A stretch of 64,000 bases of DNA from Megaleporinus macrocephalus. Its lineage: Eukaryota; Chordata; Actinopteri; Characiformes; Anostomidae. The DNA lies in assembly GCA_021613375.1 (NCBI GenBank), contig CM038726.1:6113877-6177876 (forward strand). Reading direction: 5' to 3'. The number at the start of each line of letters is the position of its first letter. Positions within the stretch are counted from its first letter, which is position 1. The position numbers were made by a program, and so were the translations under genes. The notes beneath the pieces were generated by a model. The model was not told where the DNA came from and ran no database searches. It was given only the letters and a program-made list of their open reading frames with translations. Below are positions 22,165 to 34,846 of the stretch, one piece after another.

Positions 22165-22975
22165 TTGGTATAAAACACTGGACAATCCCACTGCCCTCCA
22201 CACAGCAGGGTGGGGCTTGATTCCCAGCTTAGGGAAGCATACTGGACAATCCCAATGCCCTCCACACAGCAACCTAGGGTTTGATTCCCAGCTTAGGGAA
22301 GCGTACTGGACAACCCCACTGCCCTCCACACAGAAAGCTGGGGTTCGATTCCCAGCCTAGGGAAGCATACTGGACAATCCCAATGCCCTCCACACAGAAA
22401 GCTGGGGTTTGATTCCCAGCCTAGGGAAGCGTACTGGACAATCCCACTGCCCTCCACACAGAAAGCTGGGGTTTGATTCCCAGCCTAGGGAAGTGTACTG
22501 GACAATCCCAGTGCCCTCAACACAGCAACCTAGGGTTTGATTCCCAGCCTAGAGAAGCATACTGGACAATCCCAGTGCCCTCAACACAGCAACCTAGGGT
22601 TTGATTCCCAGCCTAGAGAAGCATACTGGACAATCCCACTGCCCTCAACACAGCAACCTAGGGTTTGATTCCCAGCCTAGGGAAGCGTACTGGACAATCC
22701 CACTGCCCTCCACACAGAAAGCTAGGGTTCGATTCCCAGCTTAGGGAAGCATACTGGACAATCCCAATGCCCTCCACACAGAAAGCTAGGGTTCGATTCC
22801 CAGCTTAGGGAAGCATACTGGACAATCCCACTGCCCTCAACTCAGCAACCTAGGGTTTGATTCCCAGCCTAGGGAAGCGTACTGAACAATCCCACTGCCC
22901 TCAACACAGCAGGCTGGGGTTTGATTCCCAGCCTAGGGAAGCATACTGGACAATCCCACCACCCTCCACACATCA
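22165..22975 (+). repeat. 64-bp minisatellite with Pol III B-box-like motif in each unit
   Basis: About 12-13 copies of a 63-65-bp unit containing CTGGACAATCCCACTGCCCT, CCACACAG and GGTTYGATTCCCAGC. Three units carry the exact B-box GGTTCGATTCC (near 22333, 22727 and 22791); the rest carry GGTTTGATTCC. The unit is GC-richer than its surroundings. It looks like tandem expansion of the T-arm part of a tRNA-derived SINE (inference). Confidence 0.85.
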
Positions 22976-23662
22976 TTTATATTTACAACCCCAACATCTA
23001 CATACGACCCCAACACCAACCAACCAAACTGGTGGTGCAGAAATCCAGCATACCAGGCTGTGAAGAGAACATCAACACTTTTCATTCCTTCCCAACAAAC
23101 AACCCAACTGTCAGAGCTACATATTCATCTTTAAACCAGCCTGAAGTTTCTATTCAGACCAGATTCTTCATCTAACATTCCACCTTAAATGTTGCAGCTC
23201 GTACAGGAACTAGAGTGTAACTGCAGTGCCATTTAAGGTGGAATGGAAAATTCCCAAAACAAGCTGCTTTCACAGGATCCTGAACGACTTTAACTCTGCA
23301 GTCTGTACGTTTCACTCTGGACAGTTTCTCCAACACTCGGACAACATGGAGCAGCTTCAGCTCAGCGTTCAACACTGAAGAGACTGAAGAGACTGAAGAG
23401 ACTAAAGAGACTGAAGAGATGAGCAGCTCCACTTTTATTAGCACCACAACCTCCAACAGTGACTGGAAGTAGCAGCCATGCTGTGTGAGTGGATCACTGT
23501 GTGCGGGTTGAAGCAGATCATCTTAAACTGAAAGTTTCACAGAGACACTAGATGTCCAGATGAAAGCGAGTAGTTAGTACAGGTAATGTTAGTGACCAGC
23601 AAGCTCAGAATAACTAGCATAGCTCACAAAATAGTATGAGGGCAGAGCTTCTTTACACACAG

Positions 23663-24955
23663 AATAAAGCTAGTTGGAGGATAAAGCGAGTTGGAAAATA
23701 AAGCGAGTCAGAGAATACAGCTAGTCAGAGAATAAAGCGAGTCAGAGGATAAAGCGAGTCAGAGAATTAAGCGAGTCGGAGAACAAAGCGAGTCGGAGAA
23801 TAAAGATAGTCAGAGAATATAGGTAGTCAGAGAATAAAGCGAGTCAAAGAATAAAGCAAGTCAGAGAACAAAGCTAGTTGGAAAATAAAGCAAGTGGAAG
23901 AAAAAAGCAAGTCGGAGAATAAAGCAAGTCAGGGAACAAAGCTAGTTGGAAAATAAAGCAAGTGGAAGAAAAAAGCAAGTCGGAGAATAAAGCGAGTCAG
24001 AGAACAAAGCTAGTTGGAAAATAAAGCAAGTGGAAGAAAAAAGCAAGTCGGAGAATAAAGCGAGTCAGAGAATAAAGTGAGTTAGAGAATAAAGCGAGTC
24101 AGAGAACAAAGCTAGTCAGAGAATAAAGCGAGTCTGAGAATAAAGCTAGTTGGAGAATAAAACTAGTCAGAGAATAAAACTAGTCAGAGAATAAAGCGAG
24201 TCAGAGAATAAAGCAGTCAGAGAATAAAGCGAGTCAGAGAATAAAGCTAGTCAGAGAATAAAGCGAGTCAGAGAATAAAACTAGTCGGAGAATAAAACTA
24301 GTCGGAGAATAAAGCGAGTCAGAGAATAAAGCGAGTCAGAGAATAAAGCGAGTCAGAGAATAAAACGAGTCAGAGAATAAAACTAGTCAGAGAATAAAGC
24401 GAGTCAGAGAATAAAACTAGTCAGAGAATAAAACTAGTCAGAGAATAAAACGAGTTGGAGAATAAAACTAGTCAGAGAATAAAACGAGTCAGAGAATAAA
24501 ACTAGCCAGAGAATAAAGCGAGTCAGAGAATAAAACTAGTCGGAGAATAAAACTAGTCAGAGAATAAAACGAGTCAGAGAATAAAACTAGTCGGAGAATA
24601 AAACTAGTCAGAGAATAAAACGAGTCAGAGAATAAAACTAGTTGGAGAATAAAGCGAGTCAGAGAATAAAACTAGTTGGAGAATAAAACTAGTCAGAGAA
24701 TAAAACGAGTCAGAGAATAAAACTAGTCAGAGAATAAAACGAGTCAGAGAATAAAACTAGTTGGAGAATAAAGCGAGTCAGAGAATAAAACTAGTTGGAG
24801 AATAAAACTAGTCAGAGAATAAAACGAGTCAGAGAATAAAACTAGTCGGAGAATAAAACTAGTCAGAGAATAAAGCTAGTTGGAGAATAAAGCGAGTCAG
24901 AGAATAAAGCTAGCCGGAGGATAAAACTAGTTGGAGAATAAAGCTAGTCAGAGAA
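23663..24955. repeat. 17-bp minisatellite with 119-bp higher-order period
   Basis: About 75 copies of a 17-bp unit, GAGAATAAAACTAGTCA and variants with GCGAGTC or TAGTTG. In the right third, variant units recur in a fixed order. The block GTTGGAGAATAAAGCGAGTC appears at 24641, 24760 and 24879, exactly 119 bp (7 units) apart each time. Confidence 0.95.
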
Positions 24956-25654
24956 TGATTCAGATGGTATACTCTAAAAAGTTTTATTTACAGTTTCTGT
25001 TAATAAACTCTTTAAGATTCTCTTTTTTTCCAAAGCGTTCTGTTTCTTTAATGTAGCTCTTGTTTTTATTAAAGTGAGTAAAAACATTTATTATTAGTTT
25101 ATAAATGATTCATTCAGTTCAGCATTTAAACAGTAAATATACTGAAATATACTGAACGGTATGTGTGATGTGTTAGTGTTATATCATATATCATATTATA
25201 TCAGATATCATATTTCATATTTATTATATTTATCCAAAAACAATATCCTTTCAGTATTTAGTGTACTTACAATCACCAGTCCTTTCTGGTCCTAGTGATC
25301 TTTTTTATGATTTTGGAGTTTTTTGGAGTTTCATGATTTTGAACTTATCTACAGTGAATGATCTTATTAGTTAATCCTCTCAGAAAGTATCTCCAGATTC
25401 AATTAATAGCATGTATTTAATGGCTGTTTAAACTGGGAATTAGATGGATGGAAATTAATTCAGCACATTATGGCTGGAATCCAGCTAATGCAGCTAATGG
25501 AAGCTAATGGGCCTGCTTAGGTAACCAAAACCTTCAGCCCTGGATCTTCTGTCTCCAGGACAAATATTCATTCACCCAAAGTAACTCCTACGACCCCAAA
25601 CGTTCCACCTCTTATCTCAACTAACCCACAAATAAAAATAAAATTACCTGAACA
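24956..25654. other. No recognised feature
   Basis: AT-rich intergenic sequence with TATCATAT reiterations near 25185-25230. No gene is seen. Confidence 0.5.
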
Positions 25655-26202
25655 TGACAGATGTCGGCCCAACCTTTGCAGCTATAACAGCTTCAGCTCT
25701 TCTGGGAAGTCTCTCCACACGGTTTAGTAGAGTGTTTATGGGAATGTTTGACCAACAGTTCTTCCAGAAGACCATTAGTGAGGTCAGACACTGATGTTGG
25801 GCGAGAAGGTCTGGCTCGCAGTCTCCACACTAATTCATCCCAAAGGTGTTCTATCAGGTTGAGGTCAGGACTCTGATTGCCAGATGGAGAAGCCACCTGG
25901 CGGCATGCTGTATCTGATTTCACTGTATCTGACGCTCTGCATTGTTCTTGGTGATGTAAGGCTTGGATGCAACTGCTCGGCTATGGAGACCCATTCCATG
26001 AAGCTCTCTACGCTCTGTTCTTGAGCTGATCTGAAGGCCACATGAAGTTTGGAAGGCTGTAGTGATGGACTCTGTAGAAAGTTGGTGACCTCTGTGCTCT
26101 ATGCTCCTCAGCATCCACTGACCCGCTCTGTCATTTTACGTGTTCTACCACTTGGTGGCTGAGCTGCTATAACACCACTGACAGTCCACTGTGGAAGATC
26201 CA
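25655..26202 (-). mobile_element. Truncated Tc1-like transposon
   Basis: The minus strand encodes pieces of a Tc1 transposase in two frames. At 25920-26114 there is [20 protein letters not shown] and RRELHGMG of the HTH region. At 25693-25923 there is SPDLNLIEHLWDELVWRLRA, containing the last acidic residue of the DDE triad. The middle is deleted, so it is inactive. The same family has a complete-ended copy at 34857-35662. Confidence 0.85.
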
Positions 26203-26435
26203 CCCCTTCATTTCTTTGCTTCCTCCACTTTCATCCCCCTCCCCTTTCGCCCTCCTTCTGACCCTCAGGACCCCTATATAAACCATGTCAGACTAGACTA
26301 GCCTAGCCTGGATTAGAGACTGGACTTCGCTGGACTGGACTGGACAAGACCAATGACCTTCATGCACGTGATTAAGAATGCTAACAGCTAAGACCGCTAA
26401 CAGACTGATTGTGATCGACTGAGCTGTATTCATAC

Positions 26436-26862
26436 AACTACACCAACGTACTAACCACTACACCACCGTACTAACCACTACACCACCATACTAACCACTA
26501 CACCACCATACTAACAACTACACCACCATACTAACCACTACACCACCGTACTAACCACTACATCACCATACTAACAACTACACCACCATACTAACCACTA
26601 CACCACCGTACTAACAACTACACCACCATACTAACCACTACACCACCGTATTAACCACTACACCACCGTACTAACCACTACACCACCGTACTAACCACTA
26701 CACCACCGTACTAACCACTACACCACCATACTAACCACTACACCACCATACTAACCACTACACCACTATACTAACCACTACATCACCATACTAACCACTA
26801 CACCACCATACTAACCACTACAACACCGTACTAACCACTACATCACCGTACTAACCACTACT
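26436..26862 (-). repeat. 20-bp minisatellite, locus 1 (A-box unit)
   Basis: About 21 copies of ACTAACCACTACACCACCGT. The reverse complement, GGTGGTGTAGTGGTTAGTAC, is exactly the unit of the array at 61680-62395. Each unit contains TGGTGTAGTGG, which fits the Pol III A-box consensus TRGYNNARNGG. Confidence 0.95.
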
Positions 26863-27429
26863 AGCCTGTCCTACAGTGTGGTTTGAAACCATGAAGAAGG
26901 AGCACTGATACCACAGCAATCTGTTCATGGTTAAAAAGGTGTTGCCTGCAGACTTGGTTCTGTACAACATGATTTTACCAGCAGATGGCAGTACTCCTGG
27001 TTTTGGATGTATCAGACTTATCATATGAAGCCTACTGATCTTGAGCCAGTTCAACATTAGCGAATTTGGTTCAGTGAACATTTGGCAAAAGATAATTGTT
27101 TATGAAGTTGAATCACTTGGTGAGTTAGGTGTCTAAAAGTAATGATAATCAAGACACTCACTGAGTTGAAAGGCTTGTTTTGCTGTATTTTTATATTTAC
27201 TATATTGTTTCTAGTTCACGGGTAAGAACAGTTTTACTGACTATGACATTTGGGCAAAGAAATCAACACAGAAAACATGACGCTTCAAATGAATGCTGTT
27301 TTATTGAACACAGCAGCAATAGAGAAACTATTGCTGCTGCCAGTCCTGAGATAGCAAGCAGGTCACTACAGGCCTGTACAGGATCACAGCTATACAAAGG
27401 CTTTTCAGTCCCAAGGACTATTTAAATAC
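26863..27429. other. No recognised feature
   Basis: Intergenic. Short open frames occur on both strands but nothing is recognisable. Confidence 0.45.
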
Positions 27430-28830
27430 TGCACTTACAAGTTTATTACTAATGCAAAGATATTAGTATACTTACTATAGAAAGTAAACATGGGAAATTA
27501 ACTTTATGTATGCCTATTTTTTTGGTTTACAGCCTAATAAAGAAATTCTGAATCCCTGCATGTTTTGTTGATGTCACATTTTATAAACGTTTAAACCTTA
27601 CATTGCACATTTAACAAGTTAATAAAATAAAATTCCAATATCCAATCATTGCTGTCGGAAAGAAAATCTCGTTTCAATTTCAGTGACTGATCAGTTGACT
27701 GCTTGATTTTATCTATTTATTTTTCATTTTTATTTATTTTCTTTAATTTTTACAGAATTCTGCCAGCAAGGAAATATAAGAAAAACGAACAAATTAATCC
27801 TTAAAAAGAGTTTTATTTGTTACTTCTTTTAAACTAAAAATACTAATGTACTTTTTATGTATGTTTCAGTAAAAAACCTAAACACAATTCTACTTAAGTA
27901 TACTCGGCTAATATTGAGAAGTATAGAGAAAAGTCTATAGAAAAAGTATAAACTTAATCTTTTGATCAAGATACTTAAGAACCTATAATTAAATATTCTT
28001 GCCTTGTACCTAAGGTCATCGAGTACAATATACATGTATGTTAAGAAATTTTGATTTACAAAGATTTGTGAATTTAGAAATGTGTCCTTAATTCTAAGTT
28101 TATGTAGGTTCTTTTTATGAGTAGTTCACTTGTAAGTCTAGATAAAATACAGTTAAATGTATATTTCAAAGAATAATAAGGTACAATTACTTAATCAAAA
28201 CCTAGCAGCAAACTTTAAATTGCAAAAATAACATAGAAGTAGTAAATTACACGTTTCATGTTAAGTTTACTATACCTACGTAAGTATACTTTCAGTTTAA
28301 GGACTATTACACTAGTAGTTTATTGATTGACAGGTGAACTGGATAGTTTAGAAGACAAAATAATTAATTAATCAACTTGTAAACTAACACGAGTTTTCTT
28401 TTAGTGTCATTGCAATACAAAAGAAAACTATTAAACTAGTACTAAAACTCCTTTTCCACTTAAAGTATAATTAAAATATACATTCATAAACTAAAAAGTG
28501 GCCAATTTAGTCCCAAGAAGTATTGAAATAGTACACATGCAAGTTTATTACTGGTACATAGATATTAATATACTTACTACAGAAAGTATACTCGGGAAAT
28601 ACAATTAAACTTTACTTAAGATGAACTTTAACTATACATATTTCTTAGTAAAAGTTGCTTCACACCCTGAGCATAAAAACCTGCGCAAATAATTAAAATT
28701 CTGTTGATGGACCTCCAAAACCAATCTTTGTTTATTGTTCATTTTAGCTGATTTATTGCCTGATTTTATTTGTACAGAATCCAGCCAGTGAAGAACCCTA
28801 AGAAGAACCAACAAATGAAGCCGTCATGTT
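27430..28830. repeat. Diverged tandem duplication of about 1.0-1.1 kb
   Basis: The segment with CAAGTTTATTACT, GATATTAGTATACTTACTAT and AGAAAGTA at 27437 recurs at about 28540. A second pair (TACAGAATTCTGCCAGC at 27752 and ACAGAATCCAGCCAGTGAAG at 28774) follows in the same order. The sequence is very AT-rich with many AAGTATACTT words. It is noncoding. Confidence 0.55.
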
Positions 28831-28858
28831 TCAAGTGACTCTCTTTTACAAACTCTCT

Positions 28859-29270
28859 ATAAATAAGAGCGATGGCCGCTATGGACTCGACGACTGACCC
28901 TTGACTTTGTATCTACAGGTTCCACAAAACATGTTTATGTAAACTCAGCTTAGGAACATGGAGGTGTCAATCAGGCCTGACCGAGAAAGCAGCCAGCAGA
29001 CACCACAGAAACTGGCCCGACATCGGAAGCTCTATTGGTCACTCACACGAGCTGTTATTTTTTATTTTTTTGCATAGAGAAGCAACTTTTGCTGCTAAGC
29101 GGCGGCGTCGGCTGCTAAACCAGTTGGACCAGAAGGATCAGGGCGTGTAGCGAGTAGGCCGGGTAACCTGGGCTGTGAAGGGAGTTCGGGCTTTTGGGTT
29201 TGCTGAGTTGATAACAGGGTCAGGTGACATTGCAAAGTACCAGAGAGAGAGAGGAAGACCAAGCTATAAA
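28859..29270 (+). promoter_or_regulatory. Candidate tmprss13 promoter region
   Basis: Two TATA-like elements lie upstream of the likely first ATG: TATAAATA at 28859-28866 and TATAAA at 29265-29270. Between them is a GC- and CpG-richer block at about 29095-29180, unlike the AT-rich flanks. Which, if either, is used is not shown. Confidence 0.3.
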
Positions 29271-29308
29271 CTTTCAACTACTTCAACTTCTGTTCATCTG
29301 GCGCTCTG

Positions 29309-29335
29309 ATGGAGGACACACGGACCACCGTAGAG
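29309..29335 (+). CDS. tmprss13: tmprss13 exon 1 (candidate start)
   Basis: Nine codons, MEDTRTTVE, followed by GAG|GTAGAT. The phase-0 end matches the phase-0 start of exon 2, and the exon lies just downstream of a TATA-like box. It is short and predicted only from fit, so the true start could lie elsewhere in the 6-kb interval. Confidence 0.5.
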
Positions 29336-32300
29336 GTAGATCTTACTTATCTTTAAGTTGTTTCTAGAAAGTGAATATAGTGCAAAGTCTGGTTTTCTCT
29401 GGTCTCCATAGGAAATGCCTGGGCTGTGAGTTCTGAAGGTTCATACACTCATAGGTAACATAGTAAAGAGGACCTAGATTATAATATAAAACATCTGTAC
29501 ATAATAATAAGAGAGATTATATAAACAACACAATTGAACACATTTGAACTGTTTAACTTCCATTGAGCTTGAATGCAGCAACACTTGTTTCTTATCCTTT
29601 CTAGTTTCTGCTGTTTAACTTTATCGTTTATAGCTGTTTACTTCCATCATTTCCAAGTTTAGCTGTGGTTTACTGTGATTATATTGAATTGTATTGAAGT
29701 TTGTTGTATTATCTTGTCATTTTATTCTGGATTGCTGATTCAGGAGTGCATTGAGTGAAGCAAGAACCTAGAATTATTCAATTTTAAAGCTTGTCTGCGT
29801 TGCCCAATATAGAAATCATCCTAAATCTAGTCCTTATATCTGATTTCTCATTATGAGATTGCTGTAAAGATATTATAAAGTAATTGAGTATATGTTTTAT
29901 GTAAGATATGTTGTATCAGTAGACCAATTTGTTCTAGTTTTAAGAACTAATGTTTGGAACATACTAAGTTATCTGCCAGTATAGTGAAATATTTGATACA
30001 GAATCATGTAAAAGTTATTAGTCATGAAATTAAGGTATCGGTTCTATGACATTTAAACAGAGATGTAATTAATAATTTGATTTGATGTCCTGTTTGTATG
30101 TCATAACGAAGTGTCTGCTGAGCCTTTGAAGACCTCAAGATCTGTTTTATTACATTAACCTTGTCAATACTCAGAAAATCACACTAAAATAGTTCAAATT
30201 AGTGCTTAATTTCCTTGTTTATGTAACAACATGAGCTAATTCATTATAGTTCATTATAATTTATGACCTGGGGAGATGGAGCTACTATGGACATTAAAGG
30301 TTTGGGGCACCTAAACTGATTACACTATACAATATGTTGTATACTTACCAGTAAAAACAGCAGATATCATTAGAACAGATCTAAATAATGCAATATAATA
30401 CAATACAAAGTAACAGTATATCAGAATATCTTATTGTGAAAGAAGAAGTAGATCATATCTTGAGCTCCAGTTTGAAGAACAAAGTTAGGTTCCAGATTTC
30501 TCCTGGACGCCCCAGACATTGTATGAATGTGTTCAGTTCCTTCAGCAGCAATCTTGATTTAGCTTAATGAAGTACTGAGCAGTCAAAGCAGGTATTAGAT
30601 GAGAACTGTAAATAATACTGGGTTGTTTCCACAAGGAGAAGCTTGGAAAGGGTTAAATAAACACACTGAATCTAAATGCAGTTCTGAACACATTTAAAAG
30701 AAGACATGAAACTCCTCCAGGCTTTTAAAGTACTTGCTGTTCTGTAAACTGTTTAAACTGTTTAAACTGTACAAACACATTCAAATGAGTTTAAATTAGA
30801 GGGCAACACTATGACTTGAGGCAGCATGATGACATCAATGATGAACATAAAAACAAATCTGTCATTATTGCTCAGCTGGCGAAGGTCAAAATGCCAAAAT
30901 CCGTTCACCTTTAAGCACAAACTTTTAGCTTCTGTATCTTGTGAACTACAGCAGAGTCTAAATCAGGAAACTCTAGCTGGATCCTTTGAGCTCTGTCTGG
31001 TTTTGAGTTACATTGTTGGCATTAGGCTCCAACAGCAGTTCAAATAGGTCACATCAGAGACCAGAGGTGAGGGAATGTTGTCACTGTCATCAGATACATC
31101 ATCATCTCTAGATGTTTACTGTTGTAGCAAAGTGGTAAGACATGGAGTTCAAGAAGAATCATGTTTCTATAACTTTAGAAATGCTGACGTCAGATACATG
31201 GTCATAGGTTTGGACGGCAAGGACAACCTATCAATGTTTGAACAAACTTGTTTACATTATCTTTGAAGGCATAATAGATCATTTGGATGTGCCTACCAAA
31301 GGTTACATCTCCAAGATAAAGTTTAGGCATGCTAGCGTTTGGTAGACTGAAAGAGAGTCCATATACCAGTCCATATACCTCATGCACTTGGGATAATGTT
31401 GTCTTTCAGATAGCTCAGTTTGCTTGCATTGCCAACACATTTCATACTTTGCAGATATCATACCAACAAAAAGCTTTTTCAGCATCCAGAGCAGAGTATT
31501 AAGTACTAAGTAGAGGGTAGTAAACTAACTAATCAGTAGCAACATTGTTTTAAAACTAGATCACATCTCCAGCCTTTCCACTATGGACAAATACAGTCTA
31601 CTCATGCTAGTTAACAATGTTAACTACCAAGCTAACCCTGGCTTGATGTAAGTTAACTATGCTAGCTAACGTTAACTACCAAGCTAACCCTGGCTTGATG
31701 TAAGTTAATCATGCTAGCTAATGTTATCTACCAAGCTAACCCTGGCTTGATGCAAGTTAACCATGCTAGCTAATGTCACCTACCAAGCTAACCCTGGCTT
31801 GATGTAAGTTAACCATGCTAGCTAACGTTAACTACCAAGCAAACCCTGGCTTGATGTAAGTTAACCATGCTAGCTAACGTTAACTACCAAGCAAACCCTG
31901 GCTTGATGTAAGTTAACCATGCTAGCTAACGTTAACTACCAAGCAAACCCTGGCTTGATGTAAGTTAACCATGCTAGCTAACGTTATCTACCAAGCTAAC
32001 CCTGGCTTGATGTAAGTTAACCGTGCTAGCTAGCATTAACTGCAGTGTTGATTAGATTGATATTCTAGGTGTTTAGATACACGTTCTTTTTTTGGTAAAT
32101 ATAGTGCTATTTAGATTAATATTTGATTTATTTACATATATATTTTTTGGTAAATACAGTGCTATTCAGATTGATATTTTAGTTATTTACATACATATTT
32201 TTGGTAAATATAGTGCTGTTACATTAATATTTTAGTTATTTACAAACATAATTTTGGTAAATATAGTGCTGTTAGATATTTAGATACATAATTATTTTGC

Positions 32301-34619
32301 AAAACACAATGATATTTAGATAAATAATGAGTTATTTAGATTTATTTTTGCTACGTACAGTGATATTTAGATAAATAATAGGTATTGAGATTTCTTTTGC
32401 TACATACAGAGATATTTAGATAAATAATTGATGTATTTAGTTTTTATGTGCTAAATATAGTGATATTTAGATCAACAATAGGGATTTAGATTTTTTGTGC
32501 TAAATACAGTCATATTTAGATAAATAATTTAGGTATTCAGATTTGCTAAATACAGTGATATTTAGATAAATAATACGTTTTTAGATTTTTTTGTGCTAAA
32601 GACAGTGATATTTAGATAAATAATTTAGGTATTTAGATTTGCTTGCTAAATGCGGTGATATTTAGGTAAGTAATTTAGGTATTTAGATTTGCTTGCTAAA
32701 TACAGTGAAATTTAGGTAAATAATTTAGGTATTTAGATTTGCTTGCTAAATACAGTGAAATTTAGGTAAATAATTTAGGTATTTAGATTTGCTTGCTAAA
32801 TACGGTGATATTTATGTAAGTAATTTAGGTATTTAGATTTGCTTGTTAAATACAGTGATATTAATTTAAATAATAGGTATTTAGATTTCTTTCGCTAAAT
32901 ACAGTGATATTTAGGTAAATAATAGGTGTTTAGATTTTTGTGCTAAATACAGTGATATTTAGATAAATAATAGTTATTTAGATTGTTTTGTGCTAAAGAC
33001 AGTGATATTTAGATAAATAATAGGTATTTAGATTTGCTTGCAAAATACAGTGATATTTAGGTAAGTAATTTAGGTATTTAGATAAATAATTCCAGTGTTG
33101 AGATACATTGTTTTCTCTAAACACACTAGTAGCAGCTACACGAGAGGAAATACTTTAATCTGTGTTTGGTTACTCTCACTGCTCTGGTATGTATTTCACT
33201 ATTTTAATTTCACTGCGATGGAACGTGTTTTTTCAGTGATGACGCTGGGGTGTGTGTTCAAACGCAAAATTGCTCCCAACACGCCTTTTACACTGATACC
33301 ATAAACACATCCACACCTCACGTCCAGCATGAATCAGTGTGTCAGATGTGATACAGGTTTGTTTATTCCCAAATCAAGACACAACTTGTAACAACAGACA
33401 CGCACGCCAATGTCAGTGACAACAGAACACGACGTCAAGGATTAGTGACATATGACATACGCCTGTTTCACATTGAAAACCTATTGTTACATAAGGTCTC
33501 CAAACTAACAACTTTACAGGAGAGGACGAAATCTGGCCCCACTTTCAATGGAAGTCAATGGAACCAGAATTATTTCCAAGTGATTTTGGAACATTTCTAT
33601 TGGTCCATTCATTATGAAATTTTCACACAATGTAAACGGCAGCAGTCGTGTTCAAAGGATGCAAAAATAAAAATTTACATGAGTTATTTAGATTTATTTT
33701 TGCTAAGTACAGTGATATTTAGATAAATAATGAGTTATTTAGATTTATTTTTGCTAAGTACAGTGATATTTAGATAAATAATAGGTATTTAGATTTTTTG
33801 TGCTAAATACAGTGATATTTAGGTAAATAATTTAGGTATTTAGATTTGCTTGCTAAAAACAGTAATATTTAGGTAAATAATTTAGGTATTTAGATTTTTT
33901 TGCTATATATGTTGATATTTAGATAAATAATTTAGGTATTTAGATTCTTTTGCTAAATACAGTGATATTCAGATAAATAATTTAGATATTTAGATTCTTT
34001 TGCTAAATACAGTGATATTTAGACAAATAATAGGTATTTAGATTCTTTTGCTAAATACAGTAATATTTAGGTAAATAATTTAGATATTTAGATTCTTTTG
34101 CTAAATACAGTGATATTTAGACAAATAATAGGTATTTAGATTCTTTTGCTAAATACAGTAATATTTAGGTAAATAATTTATTTAGATTCTTTTGCTAAAT
34201 ACAGTGATATTTAGACAAATAATAGGTATTTAGATTGTTTTGCTAAATACAGTGATATTTAGATAAATAATAGGTGTTTAGATTTTTTGTGCTAAATACA
34301 GTGATATTTAGATAAATAATAGGTATTTAGATTTTTTTTTGCCAAATACAGTGATATTTAGATAATTCATTTTGGTATTTAGATTTTTCTATTGGCCCAT
34401 TCATTATGAAATTTTCACACAATGTAAACGGCAGCAGTTGTGTTCAAATGATGCAAAAATAAAAATTTACATGTTTTCTTTGGACAGCGACGATATACAA
34501 TATCCTCAATCCAGGCTATGTTTTCAGTCTACTCTCACAGGCTGAGCTTAATTATATTGTAAACACATTACTAACATATGTTTAATAGAAGTATTGTTAG
34601 TACACACACAGACACACTG

Positions 34620-34665
<46 letters not shown>

Positions 34666-34796
34666 CCTCCCACCTCCATCCTTCCCTCATTCGCGAACAA
34701 GACCCTAAGATACTTAAACTCCTCCACTTGAGGCAGGAGGTCATTTTCAACTTGGAGCGAGCTCTCCACCCTTTACCGACTGAGGACCATAGTCAC

Positions 34797-34846
<50 letters not shown>

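Noticed and set aside
22165..22975. Cluster of tRNA genes
   Set aside because: Only the B-box region is present; no unit folds into a full tRNA with an A-box and acceptor stem.
26436..26862. CRISPR-like array
   Set aside because: Units are contiguous 20-bp tandem repeats with no unique spacers, in a vertebrate genome. The same applies to the 17, 36, 64 and 67-bp arrays.
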